Origin: Sinomonas sp. P10A9 | GTDB taxonomy: Bacteria; Actinomycetota; Actinomycetes; Actinomycetales; Micrococcaceae | Assembly: GCF_041022165.1 (NCBI RefSeq) | Contig: NZ_CP163302.1 | Location: 2,046,001-2,110,000 of the forward strand | DNA length: 64,000 bases | Reading direction: 5' to 3' | In this document: positions 55,341 to 63,946 of the stretch, in pieces | Numbering within the stretch: position 1 is the first letter of the stretch | Layout of the letters: each line of letters opens with the position of its first letter | Made by a program: the position numbers and the translations under genes | Notes under the pieces: model-generated | What the model was told of the DNA's origin: nothing | What the model saw: the letters and a program-made list of their open reading frames with translations, nothing else | Databases searched by the model: none

Positions 55341-55346
55341 TATTGT
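55341..55346 (+). promoter_or_regulatory. -10 box TATTGT, leaderless promoter of pafBC
   Basis: Ends 7 bases before GTG 55354, directly behind the FKBP terminator. Confidence 0.55.
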
Positions 55347-55353
55347 GCTGAGT

Positions 55354-57357
55354 GTGTCCGAAGCCAACACCTCCCGCCTGCTGAACCTCCTCATCGCGCT
55401 CCTGCACACTGAGCGCGGTCTCTCCAGGGAGCGGATCCTGCGGGACATCTACGGCTTCGACACCGAGCACGCCGCCGGGCCCGGCACGGCACAGAAGGAC
55501 GCCGACCGTGAGCCTGTCCTGAGGATGTTCGAACGGGACAAGGCGTCGCTGCGGGGGATGGGGGCGGACATCCGAGAGCGGGTAGGGTACGCACGCGCCT
55601 CGGACGACGACACGACGTCGCTGTATTGGATCGACGAGAAGGGGTTCCGCCTTCCGCCGCAGACCTTCACGGCAGAGGAATCAGCGTGGCTCGCCCTCGC
55701 GGCGCTCGTGTGCGACGGCGCCGTGGCCGGCTCGGAGGCCCAGCGCGCCCTGCGACGCCTCGAGGCGGCCGGCGCACTGCCCGAGACCCCGCCGTCGGAG
55801 GTCCAGCCGCGCCTGAGCCTCGACGAGCCGCACTGGGACGTCCTGACGGAGGCCGCCCACCGCGGATCCGCCGTCGAATTCGACTACTTCGCCGCGAGCA
55901 CGGGCGAGCAGCGCCGCCGTCGGCTTGAACCCTGGGGGCTCGGCCAGCGATACGGGCAGTGGTATGTCGCGGGACACGACCTTGACCGCGACGCCGTGCG
56001 CGTCTTCCGCCTCTCGCGCATCCGAGGCGCCGTGACTGCAGGCGGCCCTGACGCCTTCCCTGCGCCCGAGCCCGGTGCGCTGCGCAAGGCACTCTCGGGC
56101 CTCGAGGACCTGCCGACACGCAGTGCCAGACTCCGGGTGGCGGAGGACCGCGCCCTTGACCTGCGCCGCGAATGGACTCCCGTGGGCCCGGGCCCGCAGG
56201 GCTGGGACCTCGGAACGTTCCCGTTCCGCGACGTCTCCGTCGCCGCGGAGCGGATCGTGGGCTTCGGCGACGCGGTCGTGGTGGAGGAGCCCGAAGACCT
56301 CATCACTGCCGTCGTCTCCCGGTTCGAGGGAGCCTTGCGCGTCCTCGGCACTGAGGGCGCGCCCGAGACCCCCGCTGCGAAGCCCCGCCGGAGGATCACG
56401 ACCGGCGAGGAGCGGCTCGGTCGGCTCATCGACCTCGTGCCCTACCTCTTGGCAGGTCCCCTGCCGATAGAGGAGGTCGCCGACCGCTTCGGCCTCACGG
56501 TGCGGCAGGTGCGCAGCGAGCTGGATCTCCTCCAGGAGTCGGGACCGATCGACGCCGGGGGCTTCCAGAGCTACATCGAGATCATCGAGGATCGCGGGAT
56601 CGTCTCGATCGCCAACGCCGACGAGCTGTCGCGCCCGCGCCGCCTCAGCCCCGCCGAGGCAGTCACACTGCAACTCGGACTCCAAGCGCTCGGCCCACTC
56701 ATGCCGGAACCGCAGCGCCCCGTCCTCGACCGGCTCTCGGACAAGGTAGCCGCCGCCGCGATCGAGGGACTGCGGGGACTGCCCGAGATCGACGTGCTCA
56801 ACGAACCCCTGCGGAATGCCGCGCTGATTCCCGCCCTCGCCGACGCGGCCCGGGAAGGCAGGACGGTCCGTCTCACCTACCTCAACGCGACCAAGGACGA
56901 GCGCACCGAGAGGCTCATCAATCCCATCTCGATAGCAGCGGACGGGAACCGGTGGTATGTCAACAGCTACTGCCATCGGGCGGGCGGCCGACGCGTCTTC
57001 CGCATTGACCGGATCGTCTCGGCGGAGCCGGCGGAGCCCCACCCGTTGCCCGACGGGTTCGACGCCGGCGACGACGCGCTCTTCATGCACGCCGCGGGCG
57101 ATCTGGAAGTGACCGTGCGCCTTGCACCCGAGGCGCTCTGGGCCGAGGCGAGCTTCGACGCACATGACGGCCGAGACCTCGCCGACGGCAGCCGCCGGGT
57201 GGGCCTGCGCGTCTCCGACCTCACATGGCTGCCCTCGTTCCTCGCCCAGTTCGGCGGTGCGATCGCGCTCGAGGGCCCCGCCGAGGCCGTCGAGGCCAGC
57301 CGTGCGTGGATCGAGCGGGCCTTGACCCCGTACGTGGCAGGCCTCAAGACCCGATAG
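55354..57357 (+). CDS. pafBC: PafBC, WYL-domain DNA-damage regulator (fused PafB-PafC)
   Basis: A 667-residue protein starting at GTG 55354; the open frame before it overlaps the FKBP terminator. Two similar halves follow one another. Half 1: HTH (SRLLNLLIALLHTERGLSRERILRDIYG), WYL region (AVEFDYFAAS...QRYGQWYVAGHDLDRDAVRVFRLSRI), WCX. Half 2 from about 350: HTH (LIDLVPYLLAGPLPIEEVADRFGLT), WYL region (RTVRLTYLNATKDERTERLINP...NRWYVNSYCH), WCX. In mycobacteria PafB and PafC are separate and act together on LexA-independent repair promoters; a natural fusion is known from Arthrobacter. Its place after pafA is conserved though it is not needed for pupylation. Confidence 0.94.
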   Translation: MSEANTSRLLNLLIALLHTERGLSRERILRDIYGFDTEHAAGPGTAQKDADREPVLRMFERDKASLRGMGADIRERVGYARASDDDTTSLYWIDEKGFRLPPQTFTAEESAWLALAALVCDGAVAGSEAQRALRRLEAAGALPETPPSEVQPRLSLDEPHWDVLTEAAHRGSAVEFDYFAASTGEQRRRRLEPWGLGQRYGQWYVAGHDLDRDAVRVFRLSRIRGAVTAGGPDAFPAPEPGALRKALSGLEDLPTRSARLRVAEDRALDLRREWTPVGPGPQGWDLGTFPFRDVSVAAERIVGFGDAVVVEEPEDLITAVVSRFEGALRVLGTEGAPETPAAKPRRRITTGEERLGRLIDLVPYLLAGPLPIEEVADRFGLTVRQVRSELDLLQESGPIDAGGFQSYIEIIEDRGIVSIANADELSRPRRLSPAEAVTLQLGLQALGPLMPEPQRPVLDRLSDKVAAAAIEGLRGLPEIDVLNEPLRNAALIPALADAAREGRTVRLTYLNATKDERTERLINPISIAADGNRWYVNSYCHRAGGRRVFRIDRIVSAEPAEPHPLPDGFDAGDDALFMHAAGDLEVTVRLAPEALWAEASFDAHDGRDLADGSRRVGLRVSDLTWLPSFLAQFGGAIALEGPAEAVEASRAWIERALTPYVAGLKTR

Positions 57358-57360
57358 GCT
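57355..57360 (+). promoter_or_regulatory. -10 box TAGGCT, leaderless promoter
   Basis: Overlaps the last codon of pafBC and ends 7 bases before GTG 57368. Confidence 0.5.
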
Positions 57361-57367
57361 GGCACCC

Positions 57368-57739
57368 GTGCCGTGGTGGTCGTGGATCCTCATCTGGGTG
57401 GCGCTGGGCGCCTGCACCCTGCTTGTCCTCATGCTTGGGGGGATCTACCTGTTCCGCAAGGGCGTCGCCGTCATGCGCGGGGCGGGTGAGGCGCTCGATC
57501 AGGTGGCCGCGCGTCCGGCCCGTACCGCAACGGCGGACGACGCCGCGCTGGCCGCTCTCGCGCCCGCCCTGGCTGGCCCTCGGGCTCCGGGCAGCGCCGT
57601 GTTCGCGGATCCGGCGCAGATGCGCCGCGAGTACGAGGAAGGCCGCGAACGGCGCCGGTTGGCGCGACGCGACCGCCGCGTGGCCCGCCGCCGTGAACGG
57701 GGCCAGATGCAGTCCCTGAGTGACCTCGGCCTCAACTAG
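57368..57739 (+). CDS. Small membrane protein upstream of tatA, unknown
   Basis: A 123-residue protein starting at GTG. One N-terminal membrane helix ([26 protein letters not shown]) is followed by an Ala-rich linker and a highly basic C-terminal helix ([28 protein letters not shown]). Such proteins occur between pafC and tatA in several actinobacteria. Function unknown. It ends 25 bases before tatA, and a TAGACT -10 box for tatA overlaps its stop. Confidence 0.78.
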   Translation: MPWWSWILIWVALGACTLLVLMLGGIYLFRKGVAVMRGAGEALDQVAARPARTATADDAALAALAPALAGPRAPGSAVFADPAQMRREYEEGRERRRLARRDRRVARRRERGQMQSLSDLGLN

Positions 57740-57742
57740 ACT
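57737..57742 (+). promoter_or_regulatory. -10 box TAGACT of tatA
   Basis: Overlaps the stop of the preceding gene and lies 22 bases before GTG 57765, with GAAAGGA as ribosome site in the short leader. Confidence 0.5.
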
Positions 57743-57764
57743 TGTAGCAACGAAAGGATTCTTC

Positions 57765-58049
57765 GTGGGACGACTCTTCGATGGCCCGTGGCCCATCGTC
57801 ATCATCATCATTGTGGCGCTTCTCCTGTTCGCCGCACCCAAGCTCCCGGGCATGGCCCGTGCCCTCGGCCAGTCGATGCGCATCCTCAAGTCGGAGGTCA
57901 AGGAGATGAAGGGCGACGGCAAGGACACGCCGTCGTCCTCGCAGCCTTCCGCCGCGGACGCCGAGCAGCCCGTCGAAGGCAAGGTCATCCCGCCGAAGGG
58001 CGGCGCTAACCAGGCCGACGGCAACGCTGGTCCCTCCTCGCGCGCCTGA
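57765..58049 (+). CDS. tatA: Twin-arginine translocase subunit TatA
   Basis: A 94-residue protein starting at GTG 57765 after [47 protein letters not shown] shows the membrane helix, hinge and amphipathic helix of TatA. The Asp/Pro/Ser-rich tail ([16 protein letters not shown]) contains a CGACGGC/GCCGTCG hairpin in frame. It forms the pore that exports folded proteins with TatC, encoded 1 base downstream. No tatB is in the window. Confidence 0.94.
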   Translation: MGRLFDGPWPIVIIIIVALLLFAAPKLPGMARALGQSMRILKSEVKEMKGDGKDTPSSSQPSAADAEQPVEGKVIPPKGGANQADGNAGPSSRA

Positions 58050-58050
58050 G

Positions 58051-58887
58051 GTGGCCGCAATCAAGGGGAGGAAGGCCAACCCCGAGGGGCGCATGCCCCT
58101 CATGGAGCACCTGAGGGAGCTCAAGAACCGGCTCATCAAGTCGGCGATCGGGGTGGCCGTCGGGACCATCGGAGGGTGGTTCCTCTATGACCCCATCCTC
58201 AGGGAACTCCAGCGGCCGGTCGAGAACATCTCCCTCCTGACGGGTGGGACCTCGGCGGTCAACTTCTCCACGATCGCGTCGCCTTTCGACTTCAAACTCC
58301 AGCTCGCTATCCAGATCGGGCTCGTAATCTCGAGCCCCGTGTGGATCTACCAGGTGTGGGCGTTCATCATGCCCGGCCTCACCCTCAAGGAGAAGCGGTA
58401 CACGCTCGGCTATATGGTCGCTGCCGTGCCGCTGTTCCTTGCGGGCGTGTGGGTCGGGTGGCTCGTGACACCCCAAGTGGTCCGTGCCCTGACCCAGTTC
58501 ACGCCAGCCGGGTTCTCGAACATCATCGACGGTCGGGAGTACGTGGACTTCGTCACGCACATGCTCCTGTTCCTCGGGTTCGCGTTCCTCGTGCCGGTCA
58601 TCCTCGTGGGCGTGAACATGGCAGGCGTGCTTCCCGGCAAGGTGATCCTCAAGGCGTGGCGCATCACGGTCTTCCTGGTGTTCGTCCTCGCAGCTGTCGC
58701 TGCGCCGGGCGCCGACGCGATCTCGATGTTCATGCTGGCGGTGCCACTCCTCGCGCTGTTCTTCGCGGCCATCGGTGTCTGTCTCCTCAATGACCGGCGC
58801 CGGGCGCGCCGTCTGGCCGCCGTCACGGCCGAGACGGAAGCGAGTGCCGACACCCCGACCTCGCGGGCAGACCTCGAGAACCTCTGA
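58051..58887 (+). CDS. tatC: Twin-arginine translocase subunit TatC
   Basis: A 278-residue, six-helix membrane protein starting at GTG. MPLMEHLRELKNRLIKSAIG is the conserved N-terminus that recognises twin-arginine signals; the periplasmic loop has SPFDFKLQLAIQIGL, and FLGFAFLVPVILVGVNMAGVL follows. The C-terminal tail is basic, then Ala/Thr-rich. It is coupled to tatA. Confidence 0.95.
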   Translation: MAAIKGRKANPEGRMPLMEHLRELKNRLIKSAIGVAVGTIGGWFLYDPILRELQRPVENISLLTGGTSAVNFSTIASPFDFKLQLAIQIGLVISSPVWIYQVWAFIMPGLTLKEKRYTLGYMVAAVPLFLAGVWVGWLVTPQVVRALTQFTPAGFSNIIDGREYVDFVTHMLLFLGFAFLVPVILVGVNMAGVLPGKVILKAWRITVFLVFVLAAVAAPGADAISMFMLAVPLLALFFAAIGVCLLNDRRRARRLAAVTAETEASADTPTSRADLENL

Positions 58888-58902
58888 GTCAGGGCGGGGG
58901 AC

Positions 58903-58908
58903 TAGGCT
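58903..58908 (+). promoter_or_regulatory. -10 box TAGGCT, leaderless promoter of helY
   Basis: Ends 6 bases before ATG 58915. Confidence 0.55.
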
Positions 58909-58914
58909 GGTCGC

Positions 58915-61900
58915 ATGTCCACCCCCGCCGAGAGTATGTCGCCCGCCGAACGCTATGCGGCGGATGCCAGGCGGAGGGCCTTCGCCAAGACCGAGCTGGG
59001 CGCCTTCGCCGCGACGGTTGAGTTTGCGCTCGACGACTTCCAAGTCGAGGCCTGCAAGGCACTCGAGGCAGGGCGCGGCGTGCTCGTGGCTGCGCCCACC
59101 GGGGCCGGCAAGACCATCGTCGGCGAGTTCGCCGTCCACCTGGCCCTGAGCCAGGGGCTCAAGGCGTTCTACACGACCCCCATCAAGGCGCTCTCGAACC
59201 AGAAGTACTCCGAGCTGTGCGCTGTCCACGGCGTGGACCGAGTGGGGCTCCTCACGGGGGACACGAGTATCAACGGCGAGGCCCCTGTCGTGGTCATGAC
59301 CACCGAGGTCCTGCGGAACATGCTCTACGCAGACTCCGACACGCTCACTGATCTCGGCTACGTGGTCATGGACGAGGTCCACTACCTCGCCGACCGCTTC
59401 CGCGGCGCGGTGTGGGAGGAGGTCATCATCCACCTCCCGCGCGCGGTCCGGGTCGTCTCCCTGAGCGCGACGGTCTCCAACGCCGAGGAATTCGGCGCGT
59501 GGCTCGACACCGTCCGGGGCGAGACCGCCATCATCGTCTCCGAGCACCGCCCCGTTCCGCTGTGGCAGCACGTGCTCGTCGGACGCCAGCTCGTCGACCT
59601 CTTCGCAACCCGGCAGTCCTTCGAGGATCTGGCCGACGTCCACGACCACGACGGCGGCGTGTCACCCGGGGGGGTCGGCTCGCCTGACGGGGACGCCCCC
59701 CGCGAAGGGGGCGTTGCGGCGTCGTCCGTGCCCGCGGCGAGGCCACCGGCGCCCCGCAGCGAGGCGACCGTCTCCGAGCTCACGGCCGTCAACCCCGAAC
59801 TCGCCGAGCTCGCGCGCCGCGAGTCCCAGCAGCTGTACCGCGGCCGGTTCGGCCATGGCGGTCGTTCCCGGCGGCGCGAGGAGCGCCAACGCGGCGAGAA
59901 GCAGTCGCCACGGACAGGCCGGCCCGGTGATGCTCCACCGCTCCCGGGCACCCGCGCGAGCCGGCCGCAGACGGTGCAGGCACTCGAGCGCCGCGGCCTC
60001 CTGCCAGCCATTGACTTCATCTTCTCCCGCGCGGGTTGCGAGGCCGCGGTCCAGCAATGCCTCGACGCGAGCCTCGACCTCACGACGCCGGCAGAGAAGG
60101 CGGAGATCAGCGCCGCCGTCGAGGCGGCGGCCGCGGACATCCCCCCCGCAGACCTGCCTATCCTGGGCTTCTGGGCCTGGCGTGACGGTCTCCAGCGCGG
60201 ACTGGCCGCCCACCACGCGGGCCTGCTCCCCACGTTCAAGGAGACGGTCGAGAAGCTCTTCGCCGCGGGCCTCGTCAAGGTCGTCTTCGCCACTGAGACG
60301 CTCGCTCTCGGCATCAACATGCCGGCGAAGAGCGTGCTGATCGAGAAGCTCGAGAAGTTCAACGGCGAGGCCCATGTGGACATCACTGCGGGCGAGTACA
60401 CCCAGCTCACGGGCCGGGCCGGGAGGCGCGGGATCGACATCGAGGGCCATGCAGTGGTCCAGTGGCGCCCCGGGCTCGACCCAGCCGCCCTGGCGGGGCT
60501 CGCATCGCGCCGCACCTATCCTCTGAACTCGAGCTTCCGCCCCACCTACAACATGAGCATCAACCTCGTGGCGCAGTTCGGCCGCGAGCGGGCCCGCGAC
60601 ATCCTCGAGAGCTCGTTCGCACAGTTCCAGGCCGACCGGTCCGTTGTTGGCCTCGCGCGGCAGGTCCGCAGCAGGGAGGAGTCCCTCGCCGGCTACGAGA
60701 AGGCGATGACGTGCCATCTCGGGGACTTCACCGAGTACTCCCGGATCCGGCAGGAGCTCAATGACGCCGAGAAATCCGCCTCCCGCGAGGCCGGCCGGGC
60801 ACGGCGGGCCATGACCGTGGATTCGCTCTCACGCCTCGTCCCTGGGGACGTCGTTGAGATCGGCGAGGGGCGGCTTGCTGGCAGCGCCGTCGTGCTCAAC
60901 GCGGACACCAACGCGAGGGAACCGCGCCCCCAGGTGCTCACGTTCGACAGGAATCTGAGGCGCATCGGCCTGCACGACGTCGCGGGCCCGGTTGAGCCGC
61001 TCACACGGATCCGGATTCCCAAGCACTTCGACGCGAAGCGCCCGAAGGACCGTCGTGACCTCGCCGCATCGCTGCACCACGCCGTCGAACGCGTGCGGCT
61101 CGAGGGCCCGGAACAGGGTGCACGCGCCCGGCGCTCACGGCGCGACTTCGCCTTCGCCGGCGGGTACCAGGATTCCGAGCAGCGCATCACCGACCTCCGT
61201 CGCCAGCTGCGCGCTCACCCGTGCAACGGGTGCGCCGACCGCGAGGAGCACGCCCGCTGGGCAGAACGCTGGATCAAGCTCCGGCGCGAGACCGACCGCC
61301 TCGTCGAGCAGATCCAGGGCCGCACCAACACCATCGCGAAGACGTTCGACCGCGTGTGCGAGGTCCTCGAGTCCTACGGCTGCCTCGCAAGGGGCGCGGA
61401 CGGCCTCGCGGTCACGCCGGCGGGGCAGCAGCTGCGTCGGATCTACGGGGACAAGGACATGCTGACGGCGCTCTCCCTGCGCGGTGGCGCGTTCGACGAC
61501 GTCGATGCCGCGGAGATCGCGGCCCTCGTGAGCACGCTCGTCTACCACGCGAAGCGCGAGGAGAGAGGCCTCACCCCCAAGATGCCGAGCATCTCGCTCG
61601 ACGTCGCCGTGGACGTCGTGCTGCGCGAGTGGTCCCAGCTCGAGGACGCCGAGGAGCAGCACCGCCTCCCGCGCACGTCCGAGCCGGACTTCGGCCTCGT
61701 CTGGCCGATCTACAAGTGGGCCCGGGGCCGTGACCTGCAGAATGTCCTGTCGGGCACCGAGCTCGCCGCCGGCGACTTTGTGCGCTGGGTGCGCCAGGTC
61801 ATCGACCTGCTCGACCAGCTCGCCGACGTGCCCGGCCTCGAGCCGAGGCTGTCGAGGCTCTGCCACGAGTCCATCGGCCTGCTCCGCCGTGGTGTGGTCG

Positions 61901-61923
61901 CGTACTCGGCCGTGTCGGACTAG
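58915..61923 (+). CDS. helY: Ski2-like DEVH RNA/DNA helicase HelY
   Basis: A 1002-residue superfamily 2 helicase. Walker A is AAPTGAGKT near 60-68, motif II VVMDEVHYLADRFRG near 150, motif III SLSATVSN, motif V ATETLALGINMPAK, and motif VI QLTGRAGRRGID. The C-terminal half has the Ski2/Mtr4-type helical domain, with HPCNGCADREEHARWAERW. A 90-residue low-complexity linker between the RecA domains (about 245-340) includes DHDGGVSPGG, another in-frame CACGACGGCG copy. It follows tatC as in M. tuberculosis and starts from a leaderless promoter. It likely acts in RNA turnover. Confidence 0.94.
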   Translation: MSTPAESMSPAERYAADARRRAFAKTELGAFAATVEFALDDFQVEACKALEAGRGVLVAAPTGAGKTIVGEFAVHLALSQGLKAFYTTPIKALSNQKYSELCAVHGVDRVGLLTGDTSINGEAPVVVMTTEVLRNMLYADSDTLTDLGYVVMDEVHYLADRFRGAVWEEVIIHLPRAVRVVSLSATVSNAEEFGAWLDTVRGETAIIVSEHRPVPLWQHVLVGRQLVDLFATRQSFEDLADVHDHDGGVSPGGVGSPDGDAPREGGVAASSVPAARPPAPRSEATVSELTAVNPELAELARRESQQLYRGRFGHGGRSRRREERQRGEKQSPRTGRPGDAPPLPGTRASRPQTVQALERRGLLPAIDFIFSRAGCEAAVQQCLDASLDLTTPAEKAEISAAVEAAAADIPPADLPILGFWAWRDGLQRGLAAHHAGLLPTFKETVEKLFAAGLVKVVFATETLALGINMPAKSVLIEKLEKFNGEAHVDITAGEYTQLTGRAGRRGIDIEGHAVVQWRPGLDPAALAGLASRRTYPLNSSFRPTYNMSINLVAQFGRERARDILESSFAQFQADRSVVGLARQVRSREESLAGYEKAMTCHLGDFTEYSRIRQELNDAEKSASREAGRARRAMTVDSLSRLVPGDVVEIGEGRLAGSAVVLNADTNAREPRPQVLTFDRNLRRIGLHDVAGPVEPLTRIRIPKHFDAKRPKDRRDLAASLHHAVERVRLEGPEQGARARRSRRDFAFAGGYQDSEQRITDLRRQLRAHPCNGCADREEHARWAERWIKLRRETDRLVEQIQGRTNTIAKTFDRVCEVLESYGCLARGADGLAVTPAGQQLRRIYGDKDMLTALSLRGGAFDDVDAAEIAALVSTLVYHAKREERGLTPKMPSISLDVAVDVVLREWSQLEDAEEQHRLPRTSEPDFGLVWPIYKWARGRDLQNVLSGTELAAGDFVRWVRQVIDLLDQLADVPGLEPRLSRLCHESIGLLRRGVVAYSAVSD

Positions 61924-61954
61924 AAACCAAGACCAGAAGATCGGGGATACCTCC

Positions 61955-63586
61955 ATGTCCGATGAGCGCAAGCTCACCCTCTACCGCAACGGCTCGGTCT
62001 ACTCCGCCGCCGATCCCTTCGCGTCCGCGATGCTCGTGGACGGCGGTACCGTCGCGTGGATCGGCTCGGAGCAGGCCGCGACATCGATTGCCGACGACCG
62101 GATGACAATCGTCGACCTCGACGGCGCCCTCGTCGCCCCGGGCTTCGTCGACTCGCACGTGCACGTGGGGGACACGGGGACGGCACTCGCGTCGGTCGAC
62201 CTGACTAGGGTGCGATCGGCCGCGGAGCTGCTCGACGGCGTCAAGCGCGGGTCACGCGATCTTCCGCCCGATGCCGTGCTCCGCGGCTTCGGGTGGGACG
62301 AGGCGACGTGGAACGATCCTGCGCTCCCAGACGCCGCGGAGGTCGGCCGGGCGGCCGGCGGTCGTAGGGCGATCCTCGAGCGAGTGGACGCCCACTCGGC
62401 CCTCGTCTCGCCCGCCGTCCTCGAGGCCGCCGGCATCGGCGCCGCCGCGGGCACCGACGGTGCGCGGGTGGTGGGCGATGCGCTGTACGCGGCGCTGGAG
62501 GCAACACGGCCCGTGGACGACGACGAGATCGTCGCCGCCCACTCCCGGGCCCTTTCCCACGCGGCGTCGCGCGGGTACGTAGCGCTCGTTGAGCAGGCGA
62601 GCCCCCGGCTGGCGGGCCTGAGGGACCTCCAGCTCCTTCTCGGACGCGACCCAGCGGACGGCCCCGAGGTCTTCGCATATTGGGGGCAGGCGGTCGGGAC
62701 GGCCGAGGAAGCCCGCTCCGTTCTCGACGGCCTCGGCGTTCCGGTCCGTGGCCTCGCAGGCGATCTCAACATCGACGGCTCGATCGGGAGCCGCACGGCG
62801 CGGCTCAGCGAGGACTACGCAGACGCTCCCGGAAGTCGCGGCCGCGCGTTCCTGGGTGCGTCCGAGATCGCCGCGCACCTTGCGGCGGTGTCCGAGATCG
62901 GGGTGCAGGGCGGCTTCCACGTGATTGGCGACGCCGGCCTGCAGCTCGCGCTCGAAGGACTACGGCGGGCCGCCGACCAGGTCGGCACGGCCGCCGTGCG
63001 TGCGGCGGGGCATCGACTCGAGCACGTCGAGATGGCCAGCGATGCCGACGCGGCTGCGTTGGCGGAGTACGGGGTGACGGTCAGCGCCCAGCCTCTCTTC
63101 GACGCGACGTGGGGCGGACCCGGAGGACTCTATGAGAAGCGCCTCGGGGCGCGGCATGCCGGCATGAACCCGTTCCTCCGCTTCTCCTCGGCCGGAGTGC
63201 CGCTCGCCTTCGGATCGGACTCACCCGTCTGCGCGCAGTCCCCGTGGGCGAGCGTGCGGGCGTGCCTGACGCATTCGGATCCCGCCCAGCGCATATCGGC
63301 CCGCGCGGCGTTCCTCGGGCACACACGGGCTGGCTGGAGGGCCGTCAAGCATCCGAACCCGCTCATGGGGCAGCTCGTGCCCGGGGCGCCGGCCAGCTTC
63401 GCGGTGTGGCGCGCGGACGAGCTCATGGTGCAGGTGGCCGACGAGCGCGTCCAGGCCTGGAGCACCGATCCCCGGGCCCGGACGCCCCTCCTGCCCGCCC
63501 TCGACACGGAGAGCCTTCCCGAGTGCCTCGAGACCGTCCATGAGGGGCGATTGCTCTTCCGCAGCGAACAATTCCCCGTGGAATAG
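61955..63586 (+). CDS. YtcJ-like amidohydrolase
   Basis: A 543-residue metal-dependent hydrolase starting at ATG 61955. It has the amidohydrolase HxH in GFVDSHVHVGD, DGSIGSRTARLSEDYAD, the metal His in GGFHVIGDAGL, HRLEHVEMAS, and the late Asp in LAFGSDSPVCAQSPW. The family removes formyl or acyl groups from amines; the natural substrate here is unknown. It lies between helY and the polyprenol-phosphate-mannose synthase, a conserved order in related genomes (from memory). No signal peptide. Confidence 0.9.
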   Translation: MSDERKLTLYRNGSVYSAADPFASAMLVDGGTVAWIGSEQAATSIADDRMTIVDLDGALVAPGFVDSHVHVGDTGTALASVDLTRVRSAAELLDGVKRGSRDLPPDAVLRGFGWDEATWNDPALPDAAEVGRAAGGRRAILERVDAHSALVSPAVLEAAGIGAAAGTDGARVVGDALYAALEATRPVDDDEIVAAHSRALSHAASRGYVALVEQASPRLAGLRDLQLLLGRDPADGPEVFAYWGQAVGTAEEARSVLDGLGVPVRGLAGDLNIDGSIGSRTARLSEDYADAPGSRGRAFLGASEIAAHLAAVSEIGVQGGFHVIGDAGLQLALEGLRRAADQVGTAAVRAAGHRLEHVEMASDADAAALAEYGVTVSAQPLFDATWGGPGGLYEKRLGARHAGMNPFLRFSSAGVPLAFGSDSPVCAQSPWASVRACLTHSDPAQRISARAAFLGHTRAGWRAVKHPNPLMGQLVPGAPASFAVWRADELMVQVADERVQAWSTDPRARTPLLPALDTESLPECLETVHEGRLLFRSEQFPVE

Positions 63587-63659
63587 GGCTTTTTTGGTCG
63601 CCGCCCGCCGCTCGCGCTCCCATCTGGGCAGACTGGAGAAACCCCAGATGAACGAGTGG

Positions 63660-63687
63660 TTGACACCTGTGTCTGACGCCGTAGGAT
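63660..63687 (+). promoter_or_regulatory. Sigma-A-like promoter TTGACA-N16-TAGGAT
   Basis: A perfect -35 (63660-63665) and a good -10 (63682-63687) with 16 bases between, the best two-box promoter in the window. Transcription from it would run 250 bases before the next gene. Confidence 0.65.
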
Positions 63688-63888
63688 CGTGGACATCGGG
63701 CTGTGAGAGCCCGCGGGAGGCCCGGTTCGCCCAGCACCTTGGGGGATCAAGGCATCAGGGCAGGCCCGTGCGTCAGTAGAAAACAGTCCGGGGGACCGAC
63801 CAGCTGCCGGCCTCGCGTGACTGGCCCGAAGGCGTACGGGCCCGCCGGCCTTCATGTCCCGGCGCGGCGGGTCTACTCCTTGGCTGGC
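63688..63888 (+). other. Long leader or small-RNA candidate
   Basis: This 201-base stretch has no convincing gene. It contains several short GC-rich hairpins, such as GGGCT/AGCCC near 63698-63715 and GCCCG/CGGGC near 63827-63843. It does not match any riboswitch, 6C, SRP or RNase P pattern that I recognise. Confidence 0.3.
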
Positions 63889-63918
63889 TATAATGGGCAT
63901 TCGCGCCTCTGAGGCGCG
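63889..63918 (+). promoter_or_regulatory. TATAAT -10 box and leader hairpin
   Basis: A perfect TATAAT (63889-63894) is followed by a 6-bp hairpin (63902-63907 / 63913-63918) at the expected transcript start, 28 bases before the GTG of the last gene. No clear -35. Confidence 0.5.
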
Positions 63919-63946
63919 CTTTGACCAAAGCCCCGAAAGGCCCTTC

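Noticed and set aside
63688..63888. Known riboswitch, 4.5S RNA, 6C RNA or RNase P RNA
   Set aside because: None of their conserved motifs could be found, so only a generic leader is reported.
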